The notes beneath the pieces were generated by a model that saw only the letters and a list, made by a program, of their open reading frames with translations, was not told the DNA's origin and did not search any database. Positions 17,238-25,741 of a DNA stretch of 41,582 bases are shown in pieces. The DNA is taken from the NCBI GenBank assembly GCA_002400495.2, contig NVQL02000079.1, positions 1 to 41,582 of the forward strand, written 5' to 3'. The stretch is from Alphaproteobacteria bacterium. GTDB lineage: Bacteria > Pseudomonadota > Alphaproteobacteria > Rhizobiales > OSC116. Every line of letters starts with the position of its first letter. Position 1 is the stretch's first letter. The position numbers and the translations under genes are program-made.

Positions 17238-19148
17238 CTATTTCCTGAAGAAGGTTTCAGGGTTAGCTGGCGCTGGGTTTGGATAGCCATAAGAATTTGG
17301 CATCACATCTGGCACATTACCAAGGTCAGTGCGCACAATCCCATAAGTGACCGCTGGATGGGTGATGCCGATCAGATAAAACTCATCCGCATTCAATTCC
17401 AGAATCTCCTTAAACAGCTTGGTCTGCATTGCACCATCGGCTGTTGATTTCACCTGTTGGTAAAGCGCAACAATCTTTTTGGCGTTTGCTGGTGGTTCAA
17501 CCGCATTTTCGTTGGTTGGATCAACAAACCATGCTTGCCACCCACGGGCATACATAGTGTTGGTGCTATCTGGCGCAAAGTAACGAGCGTCAATCATAGC
17601 CGCCTGCCCTGCACCGCCACCAAACCGATGAGCGGTTGCATCAAATTCAAATCCACGACGCACACGCACTTCCCAAAGTGAGCGATCCATAGTGCGGATC
17701 TGCGTATCAAGACCCACAGCCTGCCACATTGGCAAAGCAAGTTGGAACATATCTAGGAATTTCTGACGCGCCTGATCAATTTCAAACACGATGGTCACAA
17801 GCCGACCTTCAGCATCCAAACGCATGCCATCAGCATTCTTGTTAGGTATCACTTTGTCCAACGCAGCGTTCGCGGCATCCACATCATATTCAGTATATTG
17901 ACGAGCAAGCCGTTCATTATACAATGAATCACCTTCAAGAATAGAAGGTTGCGCTGGGCTGCCTTGGCCAACAAACACCGCATCAATCAATGCTTGACGG
18001 TCAATCGCTTGAGACATACCAATGCGGAAATCTTTATTTTGGAACAAGGCACGCTTGGTCATATCAGGATGCGTAAAGTTAAGCTGAATCACCAATTCAT
18101 TCGGCTGAGTTGGCAATAAATCATAAAATTTATAACCACCCGCTTCCTGATTATCAAACAATACTGACTTATTGTTCGGCGTGGCAACATATTGATCAAT
18201 CATGTCAATTTCGCCCTGCATCACTTTAAGCAACAACACTTGCTCATCAGTCACAAGATCATAGAGAACCCGATTAAAGTAAGGCAATTGATTGCCACCA
18301 GTGTCAACTTTCCAATAATAAGCATTACGCTCAGTCACAACCTGAGAGGTGCTTTCGCCCATCGGAACGTCCATTTTCCAAGCGGTGAGCACAGGCACGT
18401 CATCATTGCGGAAATAATTGTCAATCAGCTGAATGCCACCTTTTTCTTCAAACAGTTGCGGCCAACCAGCAAATCCAGCTTCATCAGCCAACTTATTGGC
18501 ATCAGAATTATATTTGCCATGGAACTGCTCAAAATAATGTTTGGGGAACCGTGTCGTTTGGTCATTATTGCCCCAAGCAATCTGCTGCAGAAAAAGACCA
18601 TTGGCAGTGGCAAAGCTCACTTTATAGGTGTAATCATCAATTTTTTCAAACACCGCTTTTTCGCCACCAACCACTAGATAGCGCTGGGGATCCATGTTAA
18701 TTTCAGGATCATTGAATATGTCATTATACCAGAACATAACGTCATCAGCCGTAAACGACACGCCGTCAGACCATTTCATGCCTTTGCGTAAATGAAAGGT
18801 AAATTCAGTCGCCGCATCATTAACGTCAACAGCCTCAGCCACATTCGGCACAGTCGTAGACCAATCCGCGCTAAACCGAACCATAGGCTCATAAGCATGA
18901 AAACGGATCATTTGCGCCGATCCACCCGAGCCAATAAGCCCGGTGCGAAAATCGCCGCCATATTTACCGACAGACTGTAGTGGGGTGACCACCATAGGTT
19001 CATCTGGCAAGCGTTCAGCAACGGCAGGCAATCCAGCCATACCGTCAAGCGAAGGCGCTTGTTGGTAATCCGCAGCGAGCGCAGTGCCCGACATTAGAAT
19101 CAGCGCACCCACTGCGCCGCGTAAAAACGAAACTCTCTTTGCAAACAT
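17238..19148 (-). CDS. Family 5 periplasmic solute-binding protein of the GH42-linked importer
   Basis: 636-residue exported binding protein of the SBP_bac_5 type. The signal peptide is MFAKRVSFLRG, a hydrophobic core and probable cleavage after GTALA. The family motifs TFHLRKGMKWSDGVSFTADDV and FRIGMSQAIDRQALIDAVF are present. GGGAGG lies 8 bases before ATG 19148. It is the first gene of the locus and reads away from the LacI-type regulator, with a palindrome 43-62 bases upstream of the start. Because two glycoside hydrolases share the operon, I infer an oligosaccharide or glycoside ligand and not a peptide. Confidence 0.92.
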   Translation of the reverse strand: MFAKRVSFLRGAVGALILMSGTALAADYQQAPSLDGMAGLPAVAERLPDEPMVVTPLQSVGKYGGDFRTGLIGSGGSAQMIRFHAYEPMVRFSADWSTTVPNVAEAVDVNDAATEFTFHLRKGMKWSDGVSFTADDVMFWYNDIFNDPEINMDPQRYLVVGGEKAVFEKIDDYTYKVSFATANGLFLQQIAWGNNDQTTRFPKHYFEQFHGKYNSDANKLADEAGFAGWPQLFEEKGGIQLIDNYFRNDDVPVLTAWKMDVPMGESTSQVVTERNAYYWKVDTGGNQLPYFNRVLYDLVTDEQVLLLKVMQGEIDMIDQYVATPNNKSVLFDNQEAGGYKFYDLLPTQPNELVIQLNFTHPDMTKRALFQNKDFRIGMSQAIDRQALIDAVFVGQGSPAQPSILEGDSLYNERLARQYTEYDVDAANAALDKVIPNKNADGMRLDAEGRLVTIVFEIDQARQKFLDMFQLALPMWQAVGLDTQIRTMDRSLWEVRVRRGFEFDATAHRFGGGAGQAAMIDARYFAPDSTNTMYARGWQAWFVDPTNENAVEPPANAKKIVALYQQVKSTADGAMQTKLFKEILELNADEFYLIGITHPAVTYGIVRTDLGNVPDVMPNSYGYPNPAPANPETFFRK

Positions 19149-19190
19149 TTCAATATCCTCCCTGATATTTCATTGTATTATTTTTGATTG

Positions 19191-19210
19191 TTAGGCTAAT
19201 GTTAGCCTAA
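19191..19210. promoter_or_regulatory. 20-bp palindrome, candidate LacI-type operator
   Basis: Arms TTAGGCTAA and TTAGCCTAA are perfect complements around a two-base spacer. The site lies between the divergent binding-protein and regulator genes, 43-62 bases before the binding-protein start. Size and symmetry fit LacI-family operators, although the centre is TG and not the common CG. No other perfect copy was noticed by eye in the window. Confidence 0.65.
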
Positions 19211-19266
19211 TTTTATGATAACGCAACAATTTTTTAGGTTTTATGTGGATTATCGCTTGCCTGTCT

Positions 19267-19296
19267 TTGACAAATCATCAATTCCCACTTAAGTAT
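19267..19296 (+). promoter_or_regulatory. Possible promoter of the LacI-type regulator gene
   Basis: A perfect -35 hexamer TTGACA (19267-19272) is followed after 18 bases by AAGTAT (19291-19296), a weak -10 matching three of six consensus bases. The predicted start would put the TTTG-rich repeat tract in the 5' untranslated leader of the regulator. Confidence 0.35.
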
Positions 19297-19303
19297 GCAG
19301 AAA

Positions 19304-19384
19304 ATTTGTTTGCCGCTTGTTTGTTTGCCTGTTGTTTGTTTATTGTTTGTTTGTTTGTTTATTGTTTGTTTGTTTATTGTTTAT
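19304..19384 (+). repeat. TTTG/TTTA-rich tetranucleotide tract in the regulator leader
   Basis: About 80 bases consist mostly of TTTG units with interspersed TTTA and a few GCC/GCT interruptions, including runs of three and four TTTG. The tract ends just before the ribosome site of the LacI-type gene. Tetranucleotide tracts can change length by slippage. Here an in-frame TAA at 19386-19388 keeps it outside the regulator coding frame. Confidence 0.7.
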
Positions 19385-19400
19385 CTAAGGAATACCTATT

Positions 19401-20477
19401 TTGGCGAAAATCACCCAACAAGACATTGCTGATGTTTTGAAGATTTCAAAATATGCAGTATCACGCGCACTGGCCGATAAGTCTGGTGTCAGCGAAGCCA
19501 CGCGCGAAGTGGTGCTCAAGGCCGCGGACAATCTCGGCTATAAACCCAACAAACAAAAAGACTCGGCATTGTCACCAGAGGTATTGTTTGTGTTTCAAAG
19601 CAACGATACAGTTCATGGCGAGTTTTGGGTCAAGATTTTACGCGGTGCACAAGAAGAAGCCCAACGCATGGGCATTCGCACAGGGTTGCGCATGGTGCAA
19701 AATGCCAGTGACATTGCAGATTTACATGATGGCATCGCTGGCATTGTGCTCAGCGGCCCACTAGATAGCGAAGTGTTCGAGGTTGCTGCCCAGCTACACA
19801 TTCCGCTGGTTCGCACCAGCCCAGGCCCCATTCTAGATCGTATTGATCGGGTGATGGTGGCAGATTTTGAAGCGGGGCAAATGGTCGCAAACCATCTTAT
19901 CGAACTTGGCCACACCAGAGCCATTTTTGCCGAAGGCACACCGCACCTAATTGGCCGTGCTGACCGCTATCACGGCTTTGACCATGCCTTTCCAAATCAT
20001 GTTGAGGCAATAACCTTTGACGAACAGATCGGCATCGGCCCCCAAATTGACCGTATTTTCAGCCAACCAAACCCGCCAACCGCAATTTTCTGCGCCAGTG
20101 ATGGCATTGGCGTCAACGCAATTTCCGAACTATTACGTCGTGGCATTCGGGTGCCAGAAGATGTCTCGGTCATCGGCTATCTCGATACCGCCGCCGCCAT
20201 CCAAATCGCCCCTGCACTCACCACAGTGCACGTACCAGTGCGCCAAATGGGCATCGCCATTATGCAATGCCTATTCAAACGGATGCAAGATAACAATCCT
20301 GAACGACGCGCGCCCCGCAGAATACAATTAGTCCCCGAATTCATCATACGGCAGTCAACCGCGCAGGCAAATCCTACACCAATCCCAACCAGCAAATTTA
20401 ACCGGCCGCAATCATCCAACTCACAAATTTCTACAAACCCCAAGCCAGAAATTAGCCAAGATACCGCTAAATTCTAA
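19401..20477 (+). CDS. LacI-family transcriptional regulator of the carbohydrate locus
   Basis: 358-residue DNA-binding repressor-type protein. The N-terminal helix-turn-helix reads ITQQDIADVLKISKYAVSRA (residues 4-23) with the hinge near KAADNLGYKPN. A periplasmic-binding-protein-like effector domain follows (about 58-325). The last 30 residues are a Pro/Ser/Asn-rich tail of low complexity that I would not expect in a standard LacI member. The start is TTG 19401: AAGG lies 10 bases upstream, an in-frame stop lies at 19386, and the helix-turn-helix begins at residue 4, where LacI proteins have it. It is divergent from the importer operon and probably represses it until sugar is present. Confidence 0.9.
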   Translation: MAKITQQDIADVLKISKYAVSRALADKSGVSEATREVVLKAADNLGYKPNKQKDSALSPEVLFVFQSNDTVHGEFWVKILRGAQEEAQRMGIRTGLRMVQNASDIADLHDGIAGIVLSGPLDSEVFEVAAQLHIPLVRTSPGPILDRIDRVMVADFEAGQMVANHLIELGHTRAIFAEGTPHLIGRADRYHGFDHAFPNHVEAITFDEQIGIGPQIDRIFSQPNPPTAIFCASDGIGVNAISELLRRGIRVPEDVSVIGYLDTAAAIQIAPALTTVHVPVRQMGIAIMQCLFKRMQDNNPERRAPRRIQLVPEFIIRQSTAQANPTPIPTSKFNRPQSSNSQISTNPKPEISQDTAKF

Positions 20478-20552
20478 CTCAATCGCATTCAGAGCTTCAT
20501 ATCTATTTGATTTGAAACTCAACTCACCTGCTTTATCATTTGATTTAAAGCG

Positions 20553-21020
20553 TCACAGGTCACGAAACAACTCAACTCGAATATTCGCTTCTGCGAGCAT
20601 TATTTCAGCGACTTCAAATCCACGTTCAAAACTAACGTCTTTTTTGGGTGCTTGAATCGTTTTAAGAGTTTTCACACCTGCTTGAATGATCCCGCGCGCG
20701 CAGTCCGAGCACGGGAATACACTGCAATAAAACGTCATATCTTCAACGCGAACACCGGTTCTCACGGCATTATAAAGTGCATTTCTTTCGGCATGTTCGA
20801 CCCAATGGAATTTTTCTCGGTCTGTTCTATCAAAACGCGCTTCATCAAATTTTACCCCGCGCGGAAACCCATTATAACCAGTGGTAATAATTTGATTTCC
20901 GCGACCGACAATAACCGCACCAACTTTACGATGTGGGTCTTCACTCCACGTCGCAATTAATTTGCAAACGTCAAAAAATCGACGATCCCATTTATCCATT
21001 TTAAGTGTTTTGTCGGTCAT
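20553..21020 (-). CDS. dCMP deaminase family protein (zinc cytidine-type deaminase fold)
   Basis: 155-residue protein with the family's zinc site: HAERNALYNA supplies His and the catalytic Glu, and FPCSDCARGI supplies the two Cys. It also has PHRKVGAVIV and TGYNGFPRG, typical of dCMP deaminases such as ComEB, and a normal length. The usual reaction is hydrolytic deamination of dCMP to dUMP. The gene lies 21 bases after the aldehyde dehydrogenase gene with its own AGGATAACG leader, as the last gene of a catabolic operon. It may therefore be simple read-through housekeeping, or it may deaminate a pathway intermediate. The fold is certain; the substrate is not. Confidence 0.85.
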   Translation of the reverse strand: MTDKTLKMDKWDRRFFDVCKLIATWSEDPHRKVGAVIVGRGNQIITTGYNGFPRGVKFDEARFDRTDREKFHWVEHAERNALYNAVRTGVRVEDMTFYCSVFPCSDCARGIIQAGVKTLKTIQAPKKDVSFERGFEVAEIMLAEANIRVELFRDL

Positions 21021-21041
21021 GATTTCGTTATCCTGATTTCA

Positions 21042-22481
21042 TTATCCTGCAAAAGTGTAGGCGGTTTTTACAATCGTGTAAAATTCAATCGCATATTGAC
21101 CTTGCTCCCTTGCTCCATAAGAAGAACCCTTACGTCCGCCAAAAGGCACATGATAATCCACACCAGCCGTTGGCAAGTTAACCATCACCATTCCAGCTTC
21201 GGATTGTCTTTTGAACTTTGTGGCGTATTTTAAGCTCTGGGTGCATATGCCTGCTGCTAGGCCAAAATCTGTGTCATTAGCAACTTTTAAGGCTTCCTCA
21301 TAATCTTTGACTTTAATAACCGAAGCGCAAGGCCCGAAAATTTCTTCGCGGTTAATGCGCATGTCATTTGTCGTGCCAATGAATAAAGCAGGTTTTTGGT
21401 AAAAACCTTGGGCTTCCAATTCCAACTGTTCGCCACCAAACACTTCGTCAGCTTCTTGCTTGGCAAGCTCAACATAAGCCAAGTTAGACTTTAATTGCCG
21501 CTCATCGACCACAGGGCCAATATTCACATTGGAATCCAACGGATCGCCAACGGTTAGTTTTGACATTTCTTGTTTCATTCTACTTACAAACGCATCATGA
21601 ATGCCTTTTTGAACAATGAAACGAGAAGGCGCCGTACATCTTTGACCAGTTGAATAAAACGCACCACTTACACATGCCGCCACCGCTACATCCAAGTCTG
21701 CATCATCCAAAATCACCATTGGGTTTTTACCGCCCATTTCAAGTTGGAATTTTTTACCCGTTTCGACACATTTTAATGCGATATGTTTGCCTGTTTCCAC
21801 CGAACCAGTAAAAGTAATGGCAGCAATATCAGGATGATTCAACATCGCCTCGCCAACCACTGATCCACGCCCCATAACTAAATTAAATACCCCGTCTGGT
21901 GCGCCACATTCTACAAACAATTCTGCAATAATATGTGCACAAGCTGGGGTTAAATCAGCAGGTTTCATGACAACACAATTGCCAAATGCCAACGCAGGGG
22001 CAATCTTCCAAGCTGGAATGGCAATGGGGAAATTCCATGGCGTGATGATGCCCACAACACCAAGCGGCTCGCGGGTTACATCAATATTTATATTAGGGCG
22101 AATAGAGGCAATGTTATCACCAGTCATTCTAAGCGCTTCACCCGCAAAGAATTTAAACACTTGTGAGGCGCGCATTGTCTCGCCAGTGGCTTCGGCCAAT
22201 GATTTCCCTTCTTCACGTGCCAATATAGTGCCAATTTCTTGGCTTCTGGCCGCCATTAAATTGCCGACAGAATCCAACAAATCATGCCGCACTTGCGGTG
22301 ATGCATTTGCCCAATTTTGAAACGCTTGTTGAGCCGCTTCTACTGCTAAATTCACATCTTTTTCCGAACCAAGCGCATATTCACCAATAATATCGGTTAC
22401 ATTTGCAGGGTTTTTATTGCTTTTGCTTTGAGTGTAATCACTCCACTTACCTGCGATCAGGTTGCGTTTCACTTCTGACAT
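21042..22481 (-). CDS. NAD(P)-dependent aldehyde dehydrogenase, alpha-ketoglutarate-semialdehyde-dehydrogenase-like
   Basis: 479-residue ALDH-superfamily enzyme. It has the substrate-tunnel motif TPWNFPIAIPAWK, the nucleotide-site FTGSVETGK, the general base Glu in QLEMGGKNP and the nucleophile Cys in GQRCTAPSR. The C-terminal stretch FGGRKGSSYGAREQGQYAIEFYT resembles what I recall of alpha-ketoglutaric semialdehyde dehydrogenases. That reaction would fit the DapA-family gene 20 bases upstream, since such pairs make 2-oxoglutarate semialdehyde and oxidise it to 2-oxoglutarate in glucarate, arabinose or hydroxyproline breakdown. Succinate-semialdehyde or a related aldehyde remains possible. 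Confidence 0.88.
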   Translation of the reverse strand: MSEVKRNLIAGKWSDYTQSKSNKNPANVTDIIGEYALGSEKDVNLAVEAAQQAFQNWANASPQVRHDLLDSVGNLMAARSQEIGTILAREEGKSLAEATGETMRASQVFKFFAGEALRMTGDNIASIRPNINIDVTREPLGVVGIITPWNFPIAIPAWKIAPALAFGNCVVMKPADLTPACAHIIAELFVECGAPDGVFNLVMGRGSVVGEAMLNHPDIAAITFTGSVETGKHIALKCVETGKKFQLEMGGKNPMVILDDADLDVAVAACVSGAFYSTGQRCTAPSRFIVQKGIHDAFVSRMKQEMSKLTVGDPLDSNVNIGPVVDERQLKSNLAYVELAKQEADEVFGGEQLELEAQGFYQKPALFIGTTNDMRINREEIFGPCASVIKVKDYEEALKVANDTDFGLAAGICTQSLKYATKFKRQSEAGMVMVNLPTAGVDYHVPFGGRKGSSYGAREQGQYAIEFYTIVKTAYTFAG

Positions 22482-22501
22482 TTTATTCTCTCACTTTATA
22501 T

Positions 22502-23398
22502 TTATAACTGTTTTAGTTTCTTAGATATCGTTTCGACTTGTTGAATTTGCACTTCTGACAATCCAACTAAGGGAGGAATGACTGAATTCCAGTTGCTATT
22601 ATTTTCTCTCAACCCGACAAGGTATTTCACCGCCTGAATGAGCGGCAATGACGCAATTTCAGTTCTTAATTCGGCTATTTTTTCACTCAATTCTACTTTG
22701 TTTCCGACCCCATTCCACAATTTTGTTGCCAATGGAGCTGTGACATTGACCGAGCCCGAAATACAACCAGCAAAACCATTCTGTTTGGCCTCTGCCACTG
22801 AAATTTCATTGCTTGGAAAAACCTTAAAATTCGGCACAGCCTTCACAATTTCTTGGCAATAAGCAATGTCGCCAGATGAATCTTTTATGCCAGCAATGCG
22901 ATGTGGCATTTTTTGCGCAAATTGTTTTATAACCTCAACCGAAAATTTAACGCCCGATAAAGCGGGGAAATTATACAAATATATTTTGATTTCGGCATAA
23001 CCGAGCTGCTTATCCAATGCCGAAAAATAGTCAATAATGCCTTGTTCCGAGATTGGGTTGTAATAAAAAGGTGGCAATATTAGTGCAACAGGGTAGCCCA
23101 AATCATTGGCAAATAAAGTCAGGTCAGCAGTGGTTGCTAAATCCGACAAGCCCGTGCCAACCATTAATTTAGAAACATCAAGTTTCTCAGCCGCTACTTT
23201 CATGATGGCTTGACGATTGGCAACGCTTTGTGAATTGGCTTCACCCGTTGTGCCCAATATGTTTAAACCATCGCATCCATTGTTTAGTGCCCAGTGGCAA
23301 TGAGAGATAAACTCATCCAATAATGGTTGATTTTTTCCGTCAAAAGGTGTCGGTACAGCCGCGATTATGCCGCCCAAATTTTCATCAATATTCGTCAA
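22502..23398 (-). CDS. DapA-family lyase/dehydratase (class I aldolase fold)
   Basis: 298 residues, a TIM-barrel protein of the DHDPS/NAL family. It has GTTGEANSQS near the phosphate-type binding loop, the conserved Tyr in YLYNFP and the Schiff-base Lys in GIKDSSGD. The start is TTG 23398, with AAGGAG 6 bases upstream. The longer reading from 23491 would run 71 bases into the ferredoxin gene and begin with an atypical Lys/Gln-rich stretch. Members catalyse aldol cleavage or condensation of pyruvate, or dehydration of 2-keto-3-deoxy acids. The partner aldehyde dehydrogenase makes 2-keto-3-deoxy-acid dehydratase activity attractive, and true DapA of lysine synthesis less likely. Confidence 0.86.
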   Translation of the reverse strand: MTNIDENLGGIIAAVPTPFDGKNQPLLDEFISHCHWALNNGCDGLNILGTTGEANSQSVANRQAIMKVAAEKLDVSKLMVGTGLSDLATTADLTLFANDLGYPVALILPPFYYNPISEQGIIDYFSALDKQLGYAEIKIYLYNFPALSGVKFSVEVIKQFAQKMPHRIAGIKDSSGDIAYCQEIVKAVPNFKVFPSNEISVAEAKQNGFAGCISGSVNVTAPLATKLWNGVGNKVELSEKIAELRTEIASLPLIQAVKYLVGLRENNSNWNSVIPPLVGLSEVQIQQVETISKKLKQL

Positions 23399-23420
23399 AA
23401 CATACTCCTTCAATTTCCGA

Positions 23421-23750
23421 TTATTTTTTTGTTTTAAAGTTAGCAATTTGGGGATGATCTTGATCGGTGGTATATTCCTTTGTCCACCCATCTGGCATGC
23501 CCCACCCCGTTACCTTTTCTTCAAAAAACTCTTTGTTCACAGCAACATATGGCGCTTCTTCTTCGGTAACTTCTGAAATTTTGCGGATGGCGTCTACGGG
23601 GCAAATAGATTCACAAAGGCCGCAATTTATGCATTCATCAGGGTTGATGTAAAACATCCGTCCCCCTTCATAAATACAGTTTACGGGGCAAACTAATGTG
23701 CAACCACCATCCTTAATATCGATACAATCTGAAATTATGACATATGACAT
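23421..23750 (-). CDS. 7Fe-type (3Fe-4S/4Fe-4S) ferredoxin
   Basis: 109-residue electron carrier. Cys9, Cys17, Cys21 and Cys25 lie in the first cluster region, followed by CINCGLCESICP (Cys40, 43, 46, 50). This matches Azotobacter FdI-type spacing, except that the free Cys near position 12 is Ile. The C-terminal acidic/aromatic tail (WGMPDGWTKEY) is usual for the group. It lies 17 bases after the enoyl-CoA hydratase gene and 22 before the DapA-family start, in a catabolic operon with an FAD oxidoreductase. An electron-transfer role for that flavoprotein is inferred. Confidence 0.92.
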   Translation of the reverse strand: MSYVIISDCIDIKDGGCTLVCPVNCIYEGGRMFYINPDECINCGLCESICPVDAIRKISEVTEEEAPYVAVNKEFFEEKVTGWGMPDGWTKEYTTDQDHPQIANFKTKK

Positions 23751-23767
23751 TTTTTTCCCTTAATTGA

Positions 23768-24544
23768 TCATTCACCACGCCATTTCGGCGCGCGTTTTTC
23801 AATGAATGCTCTCACACCTTCTTCTGAATCTTTGGATTCTAAAGCTTTGATAAGCTCTGGCGTTCTTAAGGCCTGAGCCTCTTTTGCGGTTAAATGAGCG
23901 GTGTTGCGAATGGTGTGTTTCATGGCGCGAACAGATAGAGGCGCACAGAGTTTAATGTCATCCACCCATTTTTGCACACAGGCATCTAAATCTTCAGGCG
24001 CAACAAGCTCGTTCACCATGCCATATTGATATGCCTCGTCAGCAGACATTCTACGCCCCGTCAGCAGATAACCCGCTGCGATTTTTGGAGGTATCTGGCG
24101 TTGCAGCAACACCATACCACCATCGAGCGGCAGCCTGCCCAATCGAGATTCAGGTAAACCAAAAAATGCGGTTTTGGTGGCAATCACAATGTCGCAGCCC
24201 AGCACAATTTCAAACCCACCACCAAGGGCAAAGCCATTCACTCGCGCAATCAGGGGAATTTTTAAGCTATCGCGTAATGCAATGCCACCAAAACCGTTTG
24301 GGCGGGAATGTGCCCAATATTCTAAACCGGTTTTATTGCCTGCCGCCTTCATATCGGCACCCGCGCAAAACGCCCGTTCGCCCTCACCCGTTAACACAAC
24401 ACAACGCAAGCTGTCATTGGCTTCAATTTTTTGCCAAACTTTTTCAAGCGCATCTTCAGTTGCTGCATCAACTGCATTCATGCGTTCTGGTCGGGCAATG
24501 GTGACATAAGCCACCTCATCTTTAACTTCAAATTTAACACTCAT
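23768..24544 (-). CDS. Enoyl-CoA hydratase/isomerase family protein
   Basis: 258-residue crotonase-fold enzyme acting on an acyl-CoA thioester. The oxyanion-hole segments AFCAGADMK and ALGGGFEIVLGCDI are present, and one of the two usual catalytic Glu residues is in GLPESRLGRLP. Pairing with a class III CoA-transferase through a one-base TAATG overlap recalls the CaiB/CaiD pair of carnitine metabolism and similar organic-acid pathways. The sequence alone does not say whether it hydrates, dehydrates or isomerises. Confidence 0.9.
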   Translation of the reverse strand: MSVKFEVKDEVAYVTIARPERMNAVDAATEDALEKVWQKIEANDSLRCVVLTGEGERAFCAGADMKAAGNKTGLEYWAHSRPNGFGGIALRDSLKIPLIARVNGFALGGGFEIVLGCDIVIATKTAFFGLPESRLGRLPLDGGMVLLQRQIPPKIAAGYLLTGRRMSADEAYQYGMVNELVAPEDLDACVQKWVDDIKLCAPLSVRAMKHTIRNTAHLTAKEAQALRTPELIKALESKDSEEGVRAFIEKRAPKWRGE

Positions 24545-25719
24545 TATAATGTCTCACTTTCGGTTTCATCCAATGTCATGCCCAATTCACTCAAAATCTC
24601 ATCGGTATGTTGGCCCAATGTCGGCGGTGCATAACGCAATGTGAAGGGCGCATCAGACATATGAACTGGTGATGCGATGACTTGAATGTCGCCATGCATC
24701 GGGTGGTTAATCGTCGCAATCATCTCGTTAACAGCTGTTTGTTCATTTTCCAGCGCTTCACCTAAAGAGCGCACAGGCGCACAAAGCAAGTCTTGTTTCT
24801 CTAAGTTTGCAATGGCATGTTCTGTGGTCATTTCACCAAAATGGCTGCGGAATTCACCGTGCAAATATTCTTTCACCTTGGTTTGGTCTTCTAGCAATGG
24901 GTATTTGATCGATAGGTCTTCTTCATGTTCCATAGCGATGCAAATATCTTGCAATGGGTTTTGCTTAAATGCACCAACGATGACAATCGCGCCATCTAAC
25001 GTGTCAAACACACCACTCAAAGGCAACGCCGCCCAATTTAAAGTCGCATCTGTTGCCATTAGATTTGCAGCTTCCTGCATTTGCATGGCTAACATAGAAT
25101 TATAAAGCGACACTTCAATTTTTTGCCCAACACCAGATTTGAAACGAGCAATGATCGCGGCCATAACACCTTGCACTAAGTGCATACCCGCCGCGTAATC
25201 ACATAGAGCCGTTGGGTAAATAGAGCGCGGAATGCTGGCATCAGCTCGTTGTTCCATAACACCGCTCATGGCTTGCGCCAAAACATCTTGCCCGCCTTTA
25301 TGCGCGTTAGGGCCTTTGGGGCCAAAACCAGTGCCAGAAGCAAATATTATACGTGGGTTTATTTCTTTCAAAGTCTCATAAGAAAACCCCATACGGCTCA
25401 TAACACCAGGCCTAAAATTACTCACCACCACATCAGCAGTTTTGACCAATTCATAAATGACTTTTTTGGCAGCTTCAGTTCTGGTGTCCAATGTCATGGA
25501 TCGTTTGTTTCTATTCAGGCTAAAAAACACTGGGTTGTTGCGTGATAAATCACTATTCCCGCCAAATACATTACGCGACAATTCCCCAACTTTTGGCCGT
25601 TCAATCTTAATCACATCCGCGCCAAAATCTGCCAACATTTGAGTTGCACAAGGGCCTAACATGACTTGTGAAAAATCAATTATTTTAATGCCATCTAAAG
25701 GCAGGTTGGTGTTAGACAT
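24544..25719 (-). CDS. Class III CoA-transferase (CaiB/BaiF family)
   Basis: 391-residue enzyme that moves CoA between carboxylic acids. Family features are the N-terminal GIKIIDFSQVMLGP, then FGADVIKIERP, SLNRNKRSMTLD, and Asp174 in ALCDYAAG at the place of the catalytic Asp of formyl-CoA transferase. The length is normal. It overlaps the hydratase gene by one base and follows the FAD oxidoreductase gene by 22 bases. It would activate the pathway acid as a CoA ester for the hydratase; the acid is not known. Confidence 0.92.
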   Translation of the reverse strand: MSNTNLPLDGIKIIDFSQVMLGPCATQMLADFGADVIKIERPKVGELSRNVFGGNSDLSRNNPVFFSLNRNKRSMTLDTRTEAAKKVIYELVKTADVVVSNFRPGVMSRMGFSYETLKEINPRIIFASGTGFGPKGPNAHKGGQDVLAQAMSGVMEQRADASIPRSIYPTALCDYAAGMHLVQGVMAAIIARFKSGVGQKIEVSLYNSMLAMQMQEAANLMATDATLNWAALPLSGVFDTLDGAIVIVGAFKQNPLQDICIAMEHEEDLSIKYPLLEDQTKVKEYLHGEFRSHFGEMTTEHAIANLEKQDLLCAPVRSLGEALENEQTAVNEMIATINHPMHGDIQVIASPVHMSDAPFTLRYAPPTLGQHTDEILSELGMTLDETESETL

Positions 25720-25741
25720 ATTTTTTCTTTCTTAATTTTAC

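Noticed and set aside
19243..19440. Cys- and Leu-rich 65-codon frame upstream of the LacI-type gene
   Set aside because: Its composition comes from translating the TTTG/TTTA tract, and it overlaps the regulator in another frame.
23399..23491. 31-residue N-terminal extension of the DapA-family protein
   Set aside because: It overlaps the ferredoxin gene and lies before the AAGGAG ribosome site of the TTG start at 23398.
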